Below are positions 43,643-51,751 of a stretch of 64,000 nucleotides of DNA, one piece after another. Positions within the stretch are counted from its first letter, which is position 1. Each line of letters opens with the position of its first letter. Source of the stretch: Bacillota bacterium. GTDB lineage: Bacteria; Bacillota; Clostridia; Oscillospirales; Ruminococcaceae. The notes under the pieces were generated by a model. It was given only the letters and a program-made list of their open reading frames with translations, was not told where the DNA came from and searched no databases. The stretch is from positions 71,090-135,089 of the forward strand of contig JAEZCT010000054.1 in NCBI GenBank assembly GCA_023433405.1, in the 5' to 3' direction. The position numbers were made by a program, and so were the translations under genes.

Positions 43643-44788
43643 TTATGCGGTTCGTTGCAGACGGCGAAGCTCGTAGGCAAGGCGCATTACCTGCTCTTGC
43701 GTATTGTAAACCGAGAAGCTGGCCCGCACCGCGCCATACTCGCCGGTATTTAGCTTTTTGTGCGCAAGGGGCGCGCAGTGAAAGCCTCCGCGAAGGGCAA
43801 AGCCGCGTTCGCTGAGCTTTTCTACCACGGTTTCGCTCCTCACCTCGCCAAGATTAAAGCAGATAACCGGCAGGTGTACCCCCTCTTGGGGCCGATGGGT
43901 GTACAGCCTGATTCCTTTTATATGAGAAAGCTCGTCATATAGGGTTTTGGCAAGGCTCATCTCATGCTGATAGATACGGTCGAAGCCATAGGAGGAAACA
44001 AAGCGCAAACCTTCGTTGAGCCCCGCGATGCCGTAGGTGTTGAGTGTTCCGCTCTCAAGATGGTCAGGCATATCCTGCGGCTGCTCCTTCAGGTAGGACT
44101 GGCTGCCGGTGCCCCCCTCCATTACGGTGCTCAGCTCCTCACCCCGCTTTGTAATGAGCATACCGGTTCCTGTTGGACCGTACAGCCCCTTGTGACCCGG
44201 CATACAGAGATAATCCGCCTTGGTAAGGGAGGTCTTTCTTACACCCGCCGCCTGGGCAAGGTCTACAAGCAGGGGGATATTGTTTTTTTTGCATAGCTCA
44301 TACAGCCCGTCGCAGGGCAGCATAATGCCGCACAGGTTGGAGCCCGCCGTACAGGCAACCAGTTTTGTTTTGGCGGTTAGCTGGTTCTCAAAGGCACGCA
44401 GGGTTTTTTCGCTGTCACCTTCAAAAACCTCGGCGAGAGAATAGCTGACCCCCTGCGACTGAGACAGCTTATACACAGGGCGAAACACCGAGTTGTGCTC
44501 AAGGTCGGAGATGACCACATGACCGCCCTGCGGCACAGCTCCTTTGATGGCAAGATTTAGCGCATGGGTGCAGTTTGCGGTAAACACCACGTTCTCCGGC
44601 TCGGCGTCAAATAGCTTTGCCGCCCTCTCGCGGCATTCAAACACCTTTTTTGCCGCTAGCATCGAGAGGCGGTGACCGCTGCGTCCGGGATTTGCGCCGT
44701 AATATTCCGCGCATTCGCCAATCGCGCGTAAAACTGCCGCGGGCTTTGGCATTGAGGTTGCTGCGTTATCAAGATAAATCATGGTCAT
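43643..44788 (-). CDS. Class-V aminotransferase / cysteine desulfurase family protein
   Basis: 381 residues. IYLDNAATSMPKPAAVLRAI starts the PLP fold; FTANCTHALNLAIKG, VVISDLEHNSVFRPVY and DYLCMPGHKGLYGPTGTGML (with the PLP lysine in GHKGLYG) are conserved, and GFALRGGFHCAPLAHK holds the cysteine expected to carry persulfide or selenium. It releases S or Se from cysteine or selenocysteine. The ATG at 44788 has GGAAAGG about seven bases upstream. The DUF3343 gene lies 157 bases upstream on the same strand, past a hairpin, the usual pairing for this subgroup. Confidence 0.9.
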   Translation of the reverse strand: MTMIYLDNAATSMPKPAAVLRAIGECAEYYGANPGRSGHRLSMLAAKKVFECRERAAKLFDAEPENVVFTANCTHALNLAIKGAVPQGGHVVISDLEHNSVFRPVYKLSQSQGVSYSLAEVFEGDSEKTLRAFENQLTAKTKLVACTAGSNLCGIMLPCDGLYELCKKNNIPLLVDLAQAAGVRKTSLTKADYLCMPGHKGLYGPTGTGMLITKRGEELSTVMEGGTGSQSYLKEQPQDMPDHLESGTLNTYGIAGLNEGLRFVSSYGFDRIYQHEMSLAKTLYDELSHIKGIRLYTHRPQEGVHLPVICFNLGEVRSETVVEKLSERGFALRGGFHCAPLAHKKLNTGEYGAVRASFSVYNTQEQVMRLAYELRRLQRTA

Positions 44789-44890
44789 AACCATGCCTTT
44801 CCGTCAGGTTTATGAGGAGCGCATGTGTAATAAAGAGGGGCTTTCGTTTAAGAGATGAGCGGATTTTATGGTAATACAACGCAAAATCTA

Positions 44891-44935
44891 AAACCGCGGC
44901 GTTTCGCTGCACTGCGCATTGCGCCCCGCCGCGGT
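44891..44935 (-). terminator. Hairpin after the DUF3343 gene
   Basis: ACCGCGGCG pairs with CGCCGCGGT around a long GC-rich loop, followed on the minus strand by TTTTAGATTTT. Confidence 0.7.
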
Positions 44936-44945
44936 ACAGGAGAAA

Positions 44946-45164
44946 TTACATCGCCTTTTCAGCCGACTGATAGGGGATGTTTGCGGTGTTCAGCAGCCCT
45001 ACCGCCACGTCAAAATTACCACGAACGCTTAGGCTGTACTGACAGCTTTTATGCTCCTTATCCTGCGTTTTTAAAATATCCGCCCGAATACCGCTGCGTT
45101 GCAGCAGACTCTGCGCTTTCATCGCACAGGTCACCGTAGAAAAGATGATGACCCCTTTATACAT
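44946..45164 (-). CDS. DUF3343 protein (putative Se/S carrier)
   Basis: 72 residues. MYKGVIIFSTVTCAMKAQSL and LQRSGIRADILKTQ are typical of DUF3343, with one cysteine (C13) in VTCAM and a second in SCQYSLSVRG. Comparative genomics links DUF3343 with selenium or sulfur trafficking next to cysteine desulfurases, which matches the gene downstream. ATG 45164 follows GGGAGTGCGAG; the longer in-frame reading to 45245 has no ribosome site. Carrier function is inferred. Confidence 0.82.
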   Translation of the reverse strand: MYKGVIIFSTVTCAMKAQSLLQRSGIRADILKTQDKEHKSCQYSLSVRGNFDVAVGLLNTANIPYQSAEKAM

Positions 45165-45454
45165 ATTCTCGCACTCCCTCAGCCCGAGCATAAGGCCGAT
45201 TACCGCTGGCGATGCCAGACGTTTGAAGCGCCCAATGAGTGGCATTCAAACGTAAAAGACCTGACCAACTCTTTGCAAGGCTCAGTCTTTTGCCATAATC
45301 GACATTTGAAGCGGTGAACTAAGAACGTCCCTTAATTTGATAGGACGCTGTGCCCCGCTATACTCCATCTTATGCCGAACCTAACGAGTTGCAACCTTTT
45401 TTTCGCCGCTGCCCCTCTCCTTTTATCCGGTTATTGTAGCATACCCCATAATAA

Positions 45455-45955
45455 TTAGAACACTCGGCCTTCGTTAGCCGGGCGCAACAGGCAAACCGCG
45501 TGGGCCGCAATGCCCTCTCCCCCGCCGGTAAAGCCCAGCCCTTCCTCGGTCGTCGCTTTCACGCTTACCCGTCCTGGATCGCAGCAGAGGGTTTTTGCAA
45601 GGTTTGCCCGCATCCTATCCACAAAGCCCGCGAGCTTGGGAGCCTGCGCGATGATGGTCGCATCCACATTCGAGACCTCATAGCCGCGCTCGGCAGCCAT
45701 GTGAGCAACCTCCCCAAGCAGGTTGAGGCTGTCGGCTCCCCGAAAACGGGAGTCGGTATCAGGGAACCATTTGCCGATATCCCCAAGCGCCAGCGCGCCC
45801 AGTACCGCGTCGGCGATGGCGTGGGCGAGTACATCCGCGTCGGAATGCCCGAGCAGGCCTTTCTCATAGGGTATTGTCACCCCTCCAAGCACAAGGCTTC
45901 TTTCCGGCACGAGACGATGCACGTCATAGCCGTGCCCAATTCTAAAATCAGTCAA
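45455..45955 (-). CDS. ispF: 2-C-methyl-D-erythritol 2,4-cyclodiphosphate synthase
   Basis: 166 residues, full length. GHGYDVHRLVPERSLVLGGV gives the zinc ligands D and H, LLGHSDADVLAHAIADAVLG the signature, and KATTEEGLGFTGGGEGIAAH the C-terminal site. It forms MEcPP in the non-mevalonate isoprenoid pathway. It lies 55 bases after ispD on the same strand; isoprenoids here feed undecaprenyl phosphate for the glycan genes. Confidence 0.97.
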   Translation of the reverse strand: MTDFRIGHGYDVHRLVPERSLVLGGVTIPYEKGLLGHSDADVLAHAIADAVLGALALGDIGKWFPDTDSRFRGADSLNLLGEVAHMAAERGYEVSNVDATIIAQAPKLAGFVDRMRANLAKTLCCDPGRVSVKATTEEGLGFTGGGEGIAAHAVCLLRPANEGRVF

Positions 45956-46010
45956 TCCACATCCCCCTTACTTTTATCGTCCATAAAGCCCACTGAAAAC
46001 AGGGAGCGTA

Positions 46011-46721
46011 TTATTTCCAATCATCCTCACCGCTTCCTAAAAAGGCGCGCGCTACAGCAATATCCTCCAGTGTGGTCAGCTTGATATTTTGGTAATCCCC
46101 CCGCGCGAGATACACCGGGTACCCCATCCGCTCAAACAGCTGGCAGTCGTCGGTAAGGCTTAAGCCCTCGTGCTCCGCCCGGGCAAGCGCCTGACGGTAA
46201 CGCACCGCCTCGAAAACCTGCGGGGTTTGTATTTGATAGAGGGAGCCCCGGTCCAGTGTCCTCTGCACCCGCATATCCTCACCGGCCTGCTTAATGGTGT
46301 CCTTAACCGGAACCGCCGCTGCCGCCGCACCGTGCAAAACTGCCATGGCGACTACGTTTTGCACGGTCTCATTGCTCACCAGCGGTCTTGCGCCGTCGTG
46401 AATAAGGTAATAGCCGGCGTCGGGGTTTGCGCAGGCAATTCCCTTTGCCACCGACTGCTGGCGGGTTTCGCCCCCCGAGACAACCTGCGAAAGCTTTGAA
46501 AACCCAAACTCCCGGGCTATCGCCTCCACGTCAAACAGACGCTCACTTTTGGTTACTACAATTATTTCGCCGACGCTGTCGCACCGTTCCAGCGCAAGCA
46601 TACTGCGCCCAAGCACCGGCAGACCGCCCAGCATAATCATCTGCTTATCGATACCCTCCCCCATACGGGTGGAGCTGCCCGCCGCGACGATGATGGCGGA
46701 TATGTTCTGTTTTGTCATCAT
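46011..46721 (-). CDS. ispD: 2-C-methyl-D-erythritol 4-phosphate cytidylyltransferase
   Basis: 236 residues. SAIIVAAGSSTRMGEGIDKQ is the CTP-binding start with the catalytic Arg and Lys; IHDGARPLV, AAAVPVKDTIKQ and SLTDDCQLFERMGYPVYLAR are family blocks. It converts MEP plus CTP to CDP-ME. ATG at 46721 (or the adjacent 46718) is about ten bases after GGAAAGG; an in-frame ATG at 46730 is too close. ispF follows. Confidence 0.95.
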   Translation of the reverse strand: MMTKQNISAIIVAAGSSTRMGEGIDKQMIMLGGLPVLGRSMLALERCDSVGEIIVVTKSERLFDVEAIAREFGFSKLSQVVSGGETRQQSVAKGIACANPDAGYYLIHDGARPLVSNETVQNVVAMAVLHGAAAAAVPVKDTIKQAGEDMRVQRTLDRGSLYQIQTPQVFEAVRYRQALARAEHEGLSLTDDCQLFERMGYPVYLARGDYQNIKLTTLEDIAVARAFLGSGEDDWK

Positions 46722-46811
46722 TTTGGTCATGCCTTTCCGTGTGCGCGAACGCCCGCGCGTTTTTTGCATCATTACTAATATTATACCGCAGCGGGGGTTG
46801 ATTTCCTATCC

Positions 46812-47600
46812 TCAATTTTCATCCGGCTTTGCCGGATGCTGAATGCCCTCGTGGTCGATGGTATAAGCACCCCTGACAAGCAGCTCACCCACCGTAACAA
46901 AGGAATAGCCCTGCTCCCGCAAGCCGTCGATGATGCGGGGCAGCGCGGCACGGGTATTCTCAAGCCCCGTGTGCATCAGTACGATGGCACCGGGTTCGGC
47001 CTTCTTCAGCACGCGGGCTGCAAGGCTTTCCGGGTCGGGCTTCTTCCAGTCTACGCTATCCACCGACCATTGTATTACAGAAAGGCCCATAGATTGCGCC
47101 GCCTCCACCACCGTATCGTTATAAGCTCCCGAGGGGGCGCGGAACAGCTTTGGGGTGACACCCGCCGCATTCGCAATTGCCTCCTGCGCCTTGGTGATAT
47201 CCTCTGCGATGCCCTGCTTCGAAAGGTTTGTCATATTGGGGTGGGCGTAGGAGTGGTTGCCGATTTCGTGCCCCGCCTCGACAATCCTGCGAGCCTCTCT
47301 TGGGTTTTTCTCCGCCCATTGCCCCACCAGAAAAAAGGTGCAGGTCACATTCCGTTCCTTTAATAAGGCAAGCAGCGCGCCGATGTCATCGGCCTCCCAT
47401 GCGGCATTAAATGTGAGCGCGACTTGCTTTTTTGCAGACTCCACACCATAAACCGGCAGCTTCGCATAGCCACCAAAGCCGGAAACCGGCACCGCCGCGG
47501 TGTCAAAGCCCTCGGCAATCAAAACAGTCAGAATAAACACCGCAACTGCTGCAATGCCCGCAAGCAGGTGACTTCGTGTAACGGTAACATAGCGTTTCAT
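46812..47600 (-). CDS. NodB-type polysaccharide deacetylase, PdaB-like, with altered motif 1
   Basis: 262 residues. One N-terminal membrane helix (LLAGIAAVAVFILTVLIAEG) anchors an external NodB domain. Motif 2 (GNHSYAHPNMTNLS) with both metal histidines and motif 3 (RAPSGAYNDTVVEAAQ) are intact, but motif 1 reads ALTFNAAWEADD instead of TFDDG, so the catalytic-base aspartate is an asparagine. As I recall, FN-x-AW forms are common in clostridial relatives; activity is uncertain. Such proteins modify peptidoglycan or spore cortex. ATG 47600 has GGAAAGG upstream. Confidence 0.87.
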   Translation of the reverse strand: MKRYVTVTRSHLLAGIAAVAVFILTVLIAEGFDTAAVPVSGFGGYAKLPVYGVESAKKQVALTFNAAWEADDIGALLALLKERNVTCTFFLVGQWAEKNPREARRIVEAGHEIGNHSYAHPNMTNLSKQGIAEDITKAQEAIANAAGVTPKLFRAPSGAYNDTVVEAAQSMGLSVIQWSVDSVDWKKPDPESLAARVLKKAEPGAIVLMHTGLENTRAALPRIIDGLREQGYSFVTVGELLVRGAYTIDHEGIQHPAKPDEN

Positions 47601-47696
47601 GCAATAACCAAGCCTTTCCAGCGCACCTTTCGCAATCATCACACTATATGCGTCAAAACCTGTACGGTATGCAATAATATCCTGTGCTGTCTGTAA

Positions 47697-47760
47697 TACC
47701 AATCCCCTTAAAAGTTGTAGAAACGGAGATAACAACCCGTGTGAAAGCCCACAAGCCGAC
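47697..47760 (-). repeat. Half of a MITE-like element
   Basis: TACCAATCCCCTTAAAAGTT after TAA (47694-47696), then ACCCGTGTGAAAGCCCACAA. It matches the left half of the family in minus orientation; the right half is not intact. The rest of the divergent region to 48024 holds only a TATAAT (47929-47934) likely to belong to lemA. Confidence 0.55.
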
Positions 47761-48024
47761 CACAAGAAACGACACGGCAGAAAACCGTACCGCAGCCGTT
47801 CGCTTTGCCCTTAGGTTTTATGTGTTTCCCGAAATACGGATTAAAACGAAATGATATAATGCAATTCTCATCGTGGAACAAGCCCTCATATTAACAATTC
47901 ATTTATGGATTACGGTATGCTGCTATGTTATAATTATTATCGGTAACAATATAAACTAAATGAAGTGTTAAGGGTTAAGGGTGTTTATTGGAAATAAAAC
48001 TGCTGTAAAGGAGCGATTCTGCAT

Positions 48025-48585
48025 ATGCCTGGATTAATTATTGCCGGCGTAATCGTGGTCATTCTGGTATTGTGGGCCATTGGCGCGCATAACTCGTTGG
48101 TTCGCAAAAAGAATTACATCACCGAGGCTTGGTCTGGTATTGATAACCAGCTAAAGCGAAAGGTGAACATCATTACAAACCTTGTGGATTCCATTAAGAT
48201 GCAAACCAAGTTTGAAAGCGACATTTTGGATAAAATTGCCGCCTCCCGCGCGGGGATGCTCTCGAAAGACCGCGGACAGGCGATGGAGGCAAGCGACGCC
48301 GCCACCAGAATACTGCCCTCCATAATGGCGCTCACCGAAAATTATCCTCAGCTTGGCACCAACCAGAGCTATCTGCGTTTGATGGAGGACGTAAAGGATG
48401 TGGAGGATAAGGTTGCTTACGCAAGGACGCGCTACAATATGACAGTGACCGATTACAACAACACCATCGCTGTTTTCCCCTCCAGCATCATCGCGGGCAT
48501 GTTCCGGTTCGAGCGGGAAAAGGTGTTTGAAATTGCGGAGCAGGAAAGAATAAACGCGGATAATCTGCGTATTAGCGAGCTGTAA
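48025..48585 (+). CDS. lemA: LemA family protein
   Basis: 186 residues. One N-terminal helix (LIIAGVIVVILVLWAIGA) is followed by a long coiled alpha-helical domain: NSLVRKKNYITEAWSGIDNQ, LKRKVNIITNLVDSIK and AYARTRYNMTVTDYNNTIAV then FPSSIIAGMFRFE. LemA proteins are membrane-anchored with the helical part outside; function is unknown, but pairing with an HtpX protease is common and seen here, 5 bases apart. Confidence 0.93.
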   Translation: MPGLIIAGVIVVILVLWAIGAHNSLVRKKNYITEAWSGIDNQLKRKVNIITNLVDSIKMQTKFESDILDKIAASRAGMLSKDRGQAMEASDAATRILPSIMALTENYPQLGTNQSYLRLMEDVKDVEDKVAYARTRYNMTVTDYNNTIAVFPSSIIAGMFRFEREKVFEIAEQERINADNLRISEL

Positions 48586-48590
48586 CGACT

Positions 48591-49529
48591 ATGGAACAAT
48601 CAAACCTTTCGGCACCTCTGTTTGTACACGAGCAGGTGCGAAAAAACAAAGTAAAAACGGCGTTGCTGATGGTGGTTTTTGGGGCGATGATACTGGGCAT
48701 CAGCTGCCTGATTGGATATGTTTACGATAACCTTTTTACCGGCGTGGTGATAGGCGCGGCATACTGCGGCTTTGTGATACCGCTGCAGCTCGCGTCGGCG
48801 AAAAACACGCTGGTTTCGTCGGTGCATGGCAGGCCTGTGAATGAAAACAGCCCTAACGAGCGGCGTGTGCGCCGGATGGTGGAGGGGCTTGCCCTTTCCG
48901 CCGGGCTTAAAAACCCACCGCAGATATTCATCATTCCCACCCAGACACCCAATGCCTTTGCGGGCGGGTTAAGCCCCGATAAGAGCTATATTGGTGTAAC
49001 CGAGGGGTTGCTCAGCCTGCTGGACGACAGCGAGCTTGAGGGGGTGATTGGACACGAGATGGCGCACATTATCCAGCGCGATGTGCTGATTTCCACCGTG
49101 GCGATTGCGCTTTTGAGCATAACCATTATGCTGGCGGGCATTTTCTACCGCAGCACCTTTTATAGCGGCAGGCGGCGCAGCAGCCGGGATAACAACAACA
49201 GCGCGGCGGCGCTGATGATTGTGGGGCTTGCGGTGTACCTTGTGGCGCGGCTTTTAGGTACGCTTATAAACCTCGCTATCTCCCGCAAGCGAGAATACGC
49301 GGCGGATGCCACCGCGGTGCGGCTGTGCAGCGGCTCGGAGGGGCTTGCCCGTGCGCTCGAGAAGATTTCCGGTGCGAGCGGACGGTACGACGCGCGCACG
49401 GTAAGCGCGCTTGGCGGCGACGAAATGCTTGCGCTGTATATCTTTAACCCCAAGAAGAAGCTGGCGGCACTTTTTTCCACCCATCCTCCTATTGAGGAGC
49501 GCATCCGCCGGGTGCGCAGGATGTACTAA
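48591..49529 (+). CDS. htpX: M48 family zinc metalloprotease HtpX
   Basis: 312 residues with four membrane helices. The zinc site GHEMAHIIQRDV (HExxH) and the third ligand in SRKREYAADATAVRLC match HtpX. It degrades damaged membrane proteins in quality control. It starts five bases after the lemA stop and ends before a strong terminator, forming a two-gene operon. Confidence 0.95.
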   Translation: MEQSNLSAPLFVHEQVRKNKVKTALLMVVFGAMILGISCLIGYVYDNLFTGVVIGAAYCGFVIPLQLASAKNTLVSSVHGRPVNENSPNERRVRRMVEGLALSAGLKNPPQIFIIPTQTPNAFAGGLSPDKSYIGVTEGLLSLLDDSELEGVIGHEMAHIIQRDVLISTVAIALLSITIMLAGIFYRSTFYSGRRRSSRDNNNSAAALMIVGLAVYLVARLLGTLINLAISRKREYAADATAVRLCSGSEGLARALEKISGASGRYDARTVSALGGDEMLALYIFNPKKKLAALFSTHPPIEERIRRVRRMY

Positions 49530-49558
49530 AATAACCTTGGGCAAAGCGCAAAAATTTC

Positions 49559-49612
49559 AAGGGCGTTTTAAGCTGCTCCGGTCTAGCCGGGTCACTTGAA
49601 AACGCCCTTTTT
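49559..49612 (+). terminator. Terminator of lemA-htpX
   Basis: AAGGGCGTTTTAAG pairs with CTTGAAAACGCCCTT, with a T run after. It is symmetric enough to serve the minus-strand VOC gene too. Confidence 0.87.
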
Positions 49613-49636
49613 GCTTATTTTATTGATAAACCAGCA

Positions 49637-50002
49637 TCAGTCCCGGCTATTGACCGGGCTCCTGAAATAAATATGATTTCCGTCAGGGTCGCAAAAATGC
49701 AGGTTCCTCATTCCCCATGGTCGGGTTTGCGGTTCCTCAATAATATTGACCCCCATTTTTACAAGGCGGGCAAATTCAGCGTCCACATCCTTTACGGTAA
49801 ACGCAAGACAAATATTTTGGTTCTGATTATTTTTTACGCTGCCGTCGTTATAGATGGTCAGGGCGGTTTCTTTTAGCAAAATTGTCTGATGAACGGCGTC
49901 GCTGCTGTTGCTTTCCACCCCCAGCAGCGCCTTGTAAAAGTCGGCAAGGCAAATCACGTCGTTTGTACACAACGAAACCTCTCCTATTTTTATCTCACTC
50001 AA
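49637..50002 (-). CDS. VOC (glyoxalase/bleomycin-resistance) superfamily protein
   Basis: 121 residues. EVSLCTNDVICLADFYKALL and GVE open the first VOC half; ICLAFTVKDVDAEFARLVKM and LHFCDPDGNHIYFRSP close the second, with the H in the last strand a likely metal ligand. The substrate is unknown. GGAGG-like GAGGGCACC lies before the ATG. It is unrelated in detail to the VOC gene at 4806. Confidence 0.88.
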   Translation of the reverse strand: MSEIKIGEVSLCTNDVICLADFYKALLGVESNSSDAVHQTILLKETALTIYNDGSVKNNQNQNICLAFTVKDVDAEFARLVKMGVNIIEEPQTRPWGMRNLHFCDPDGNHIYFRSPVNSRD

Positions 50003-50057
50003 TGCGGTGCCCTCCTATGCTGTCAATCGTTTCATATCAATTGGAGTCGTCTGCCCT

Positions 50058-50765
50058 CTACCGTCTGGGCAAAAACGCTCCGTCCTTCCAGTAATACACG
50101 CGCGAAACCTTCTCGCCCAGCGTTTCGTCATACACCTCACAGGTAAACGATCCCTCCTCCTGCCTGGTAAACAGTGCGGAAAAATCAGCGGTAGCGGCGC
50201 GCAGCTCCTCGCAGGGCAGCCGTTTGATTGTGCGGTCTTGGTAAACCGAGAAGATTTGGTAGCTGTAACCATTATCATCGTACCACTGGCCTAGGGTGAA
50301 ATCGGGATTCTTATCGCCGTTGTAGTCGTCAAACTGCAGCGGAAAATCCCCGCTGAAATTCAGCGGCTTCTCCCCTGACTCTATGGGCAGCGTAAATACG
50401 GCAGGGTGACGGGCGTCGGCGTACACGCTAATCTGGTATTGCCCTGTGTAGTTGGTATCAAACAGGCCGCTGTCGGGAGTAAAGCGCGGGGAATCGCGGT
50501 CAAACAGCTCCCCCTCGGTCATTTCAATGTTAATAAACACACTGGAGCCGTCCGCCGTCTGCACACGATTTCTGGAGATAATATAAGGCAGCGCGAAGGG
50601 CGATTGTGAGGTACCCGACTCAAGGCCGATAATCTTGGGTGGAAAGACACTTGCATCGTCATACCGGTTGCGGCTGTTGTATTGGTCTACGTTTCCATCG
50701 CCGCAGGCTACAAACGCCAGCGTAACAGCAACTACCGCGAAAGCGGCTGCCTTTTTCTGCTTCAT
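50058..50765 (-). CDS. Uncharacterised secreted lipoprotein
   Basis: 235 residues. The signal peptide AAAFAVVAVTLAFVAC has a lipobox with cysteine at 21. I do not recognise a family for the mature protein. It contains DDYNGDKNPDFTLGQWYDDN, a D-x-N-x-D-x-N-x-D calcium-loop-like motif as in FG-GAP or EF-hand proteins, and strands such as YQISVYADARHPAVFTLPI. It is probably an extracellular beta-rich protein that binds calcium. Confidence 0.75.
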   Translation of the reverse strand: MKQKKAAAFAVVAVTLAFVACGDGNVDQYNSRNRYDDASVFPPKIIGLESGTSQSPFALPYIISRNRVQTADGSSVFINIEMTEGELFDRDSPRFTPDSGLFDTNYTGQYQISVYADARHPAVFTLPIESGEKPLNFSGDFPLQFDDYNGDKNPDFTLGQWYDDNGYSYQIFSVYQDRTIKRLPCEELRAATADFSALFTRQEEGSFTCEVYDETLGEKVSRVYYWKDGAFLPRR

Positions 50766-50849
50766 TGCGTCCTTACTCCCCCGCCAGCGTTTTTTACCGC
50801 GTGCGAAAACGCGGCCACAAGCCCATTGTTACCCTATTTCACGGGTCTA

Positions 50850-50963
50850 TACTAATAACCGATTTAAAAGTGTGCAATGTATAAAATCAAGAAAAAAGCA
50901 TTGATTTATGGGTTTTCACGCAGATTTTCATCTTCAATTCTACACATTTTGAGTGGATTAGTA
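50850..50963 (+). repeat. MITE-like element (114 bp)
   Basis: It runs from TACTAATAACC to GAGTGGATTAGTA with flanks CTA and TTA (50964-50966). The inner ATTTATGGGTTTTCACGCAG matches the family in plus orientation. It lies between the lipoprotein and DUF2752 genes. Confidence 0.85.
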
Positions 50964-51017
50964 TTACACCGCTACCGGGTCTTCGGCAGGTAATGCATAA
51001 CGGGAATCGCATCGCGC

Positions 51018-51386
51018 TTATGGAATGGGGAAGAAAAATAAACGAACCAGCCATACCGCTGTAAAAAGCACCAGTGTTACAGCATACGCCGGTACGTAAC
51101 CCCGGCTCGTGGGCAGTACCCCATAGGCAATATAACGCACCGATATAAAAATTCCAAGCGGGACGATCCAGAACACCAGCGGATGATAGTGAAATGCGTG
51201 GGCAAAATTAAGCTCGAGCAAAGAAACCGCCGCGCGGGTCATGCCGCAGGAGGGACAGGGAACGCCGAGCAGCGACCGGATGGCACATCCCCCAAACAAA
51301 AACGCATACCCTATGAGGATTAGACTTAATAAGACCACCGCCGCTGCGGTTTGGGCAAGGCGTATCAGAACCGGTTTGATTTTCAT
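51018..51386 (-). CDS. DUF2752 membrane protein
   Basis: 122 residues with about three membrane helices. The signature GVPCPSCGMTRA (C-x2-C-G-M-T-R) is intact, preceded by a helix (LLSLILIGYAFLFGGCAI) and followed by LNFAHAFHYHPLVFWIVPLG. DUF2752 proteins are small membrane proteins of unknown function; the paired cysteines could bind metal. The ATG at 51386 follows AGGGGAAGGATAGAGGGG. Confidence 0.9.
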   Translation of the reverse strand: MKIKPVLIRLAQTAAAVVLLSLILIGYAFLFGGCAIRSLLGVPCPSCGMTRAAVSLLELNFAHAFHYHPLVFWIVPLGIFISVRYIAYGVLPTSRGYVPAYAVTLVLFTAVWLVRLFFFPIP

Positions 51387-51439
51387 CCCCTCTATCCTTC
51401 CCCTTTTCGCCTTCGCCTAATTTCGTTTCATCCGTTTTA

Positions 51440-51470
51440 CACTAATACTCGATTTAAAGGTGAAGCTTGC
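51440..51470 (+). repeat. Fragment of a MITE-like element
   Basis: CACTAATACTCGATTTAAAGGTG resembles the left end of the family in plus orientation; the rest is too eroded to align. Confidence 0.35.
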
Positions 51471-51582
51471 GCCAAGCCGTGCAGAAACTATGAGCTGTGC
51501 CTCTAGGCGGTAATCATTTTGATTGGTTTTGCATTCTATAGTGCATTATAACAAAAAAGACCTGATTGCGTAAATGCTTCGC

Positions 51583-51610
51583 TTGCATTAGTCGCAAAAA
51601 AAGGTATAAT
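51583..51610 (+). promoter_or_regulatory. Promoter for glyA
   Basis: TTGCAT (51583-51588), 16-base spacer, TATAAT (51605-51610). The leader to glyA is about 135 bases and holds GATGCC/GGCATTC and CGGCTTTGCGCCG hairpins but no riboswitch I can name. Confidence 0.65.
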
Positions 51611-51751
51611 AATTGCATAGGAAACACCGAATTGGTTTTGTTATGAGAGGCTCAACCGATGCCAGGCGCGAGCGGATGGCATTCTTTTTTACGGCTTTGC
51701 GCCGCGCAAGGTAAGGAAAGTTCAAATACTTGTTTGAAAGGGCGGAACCGG

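Noticed and set aside
51611..51751. glyA leader as a THF or glycine riboswitch
   Set aside because: It has hairpins but I could not place the conserved core of any known riboswitch class; covariance search would decide.
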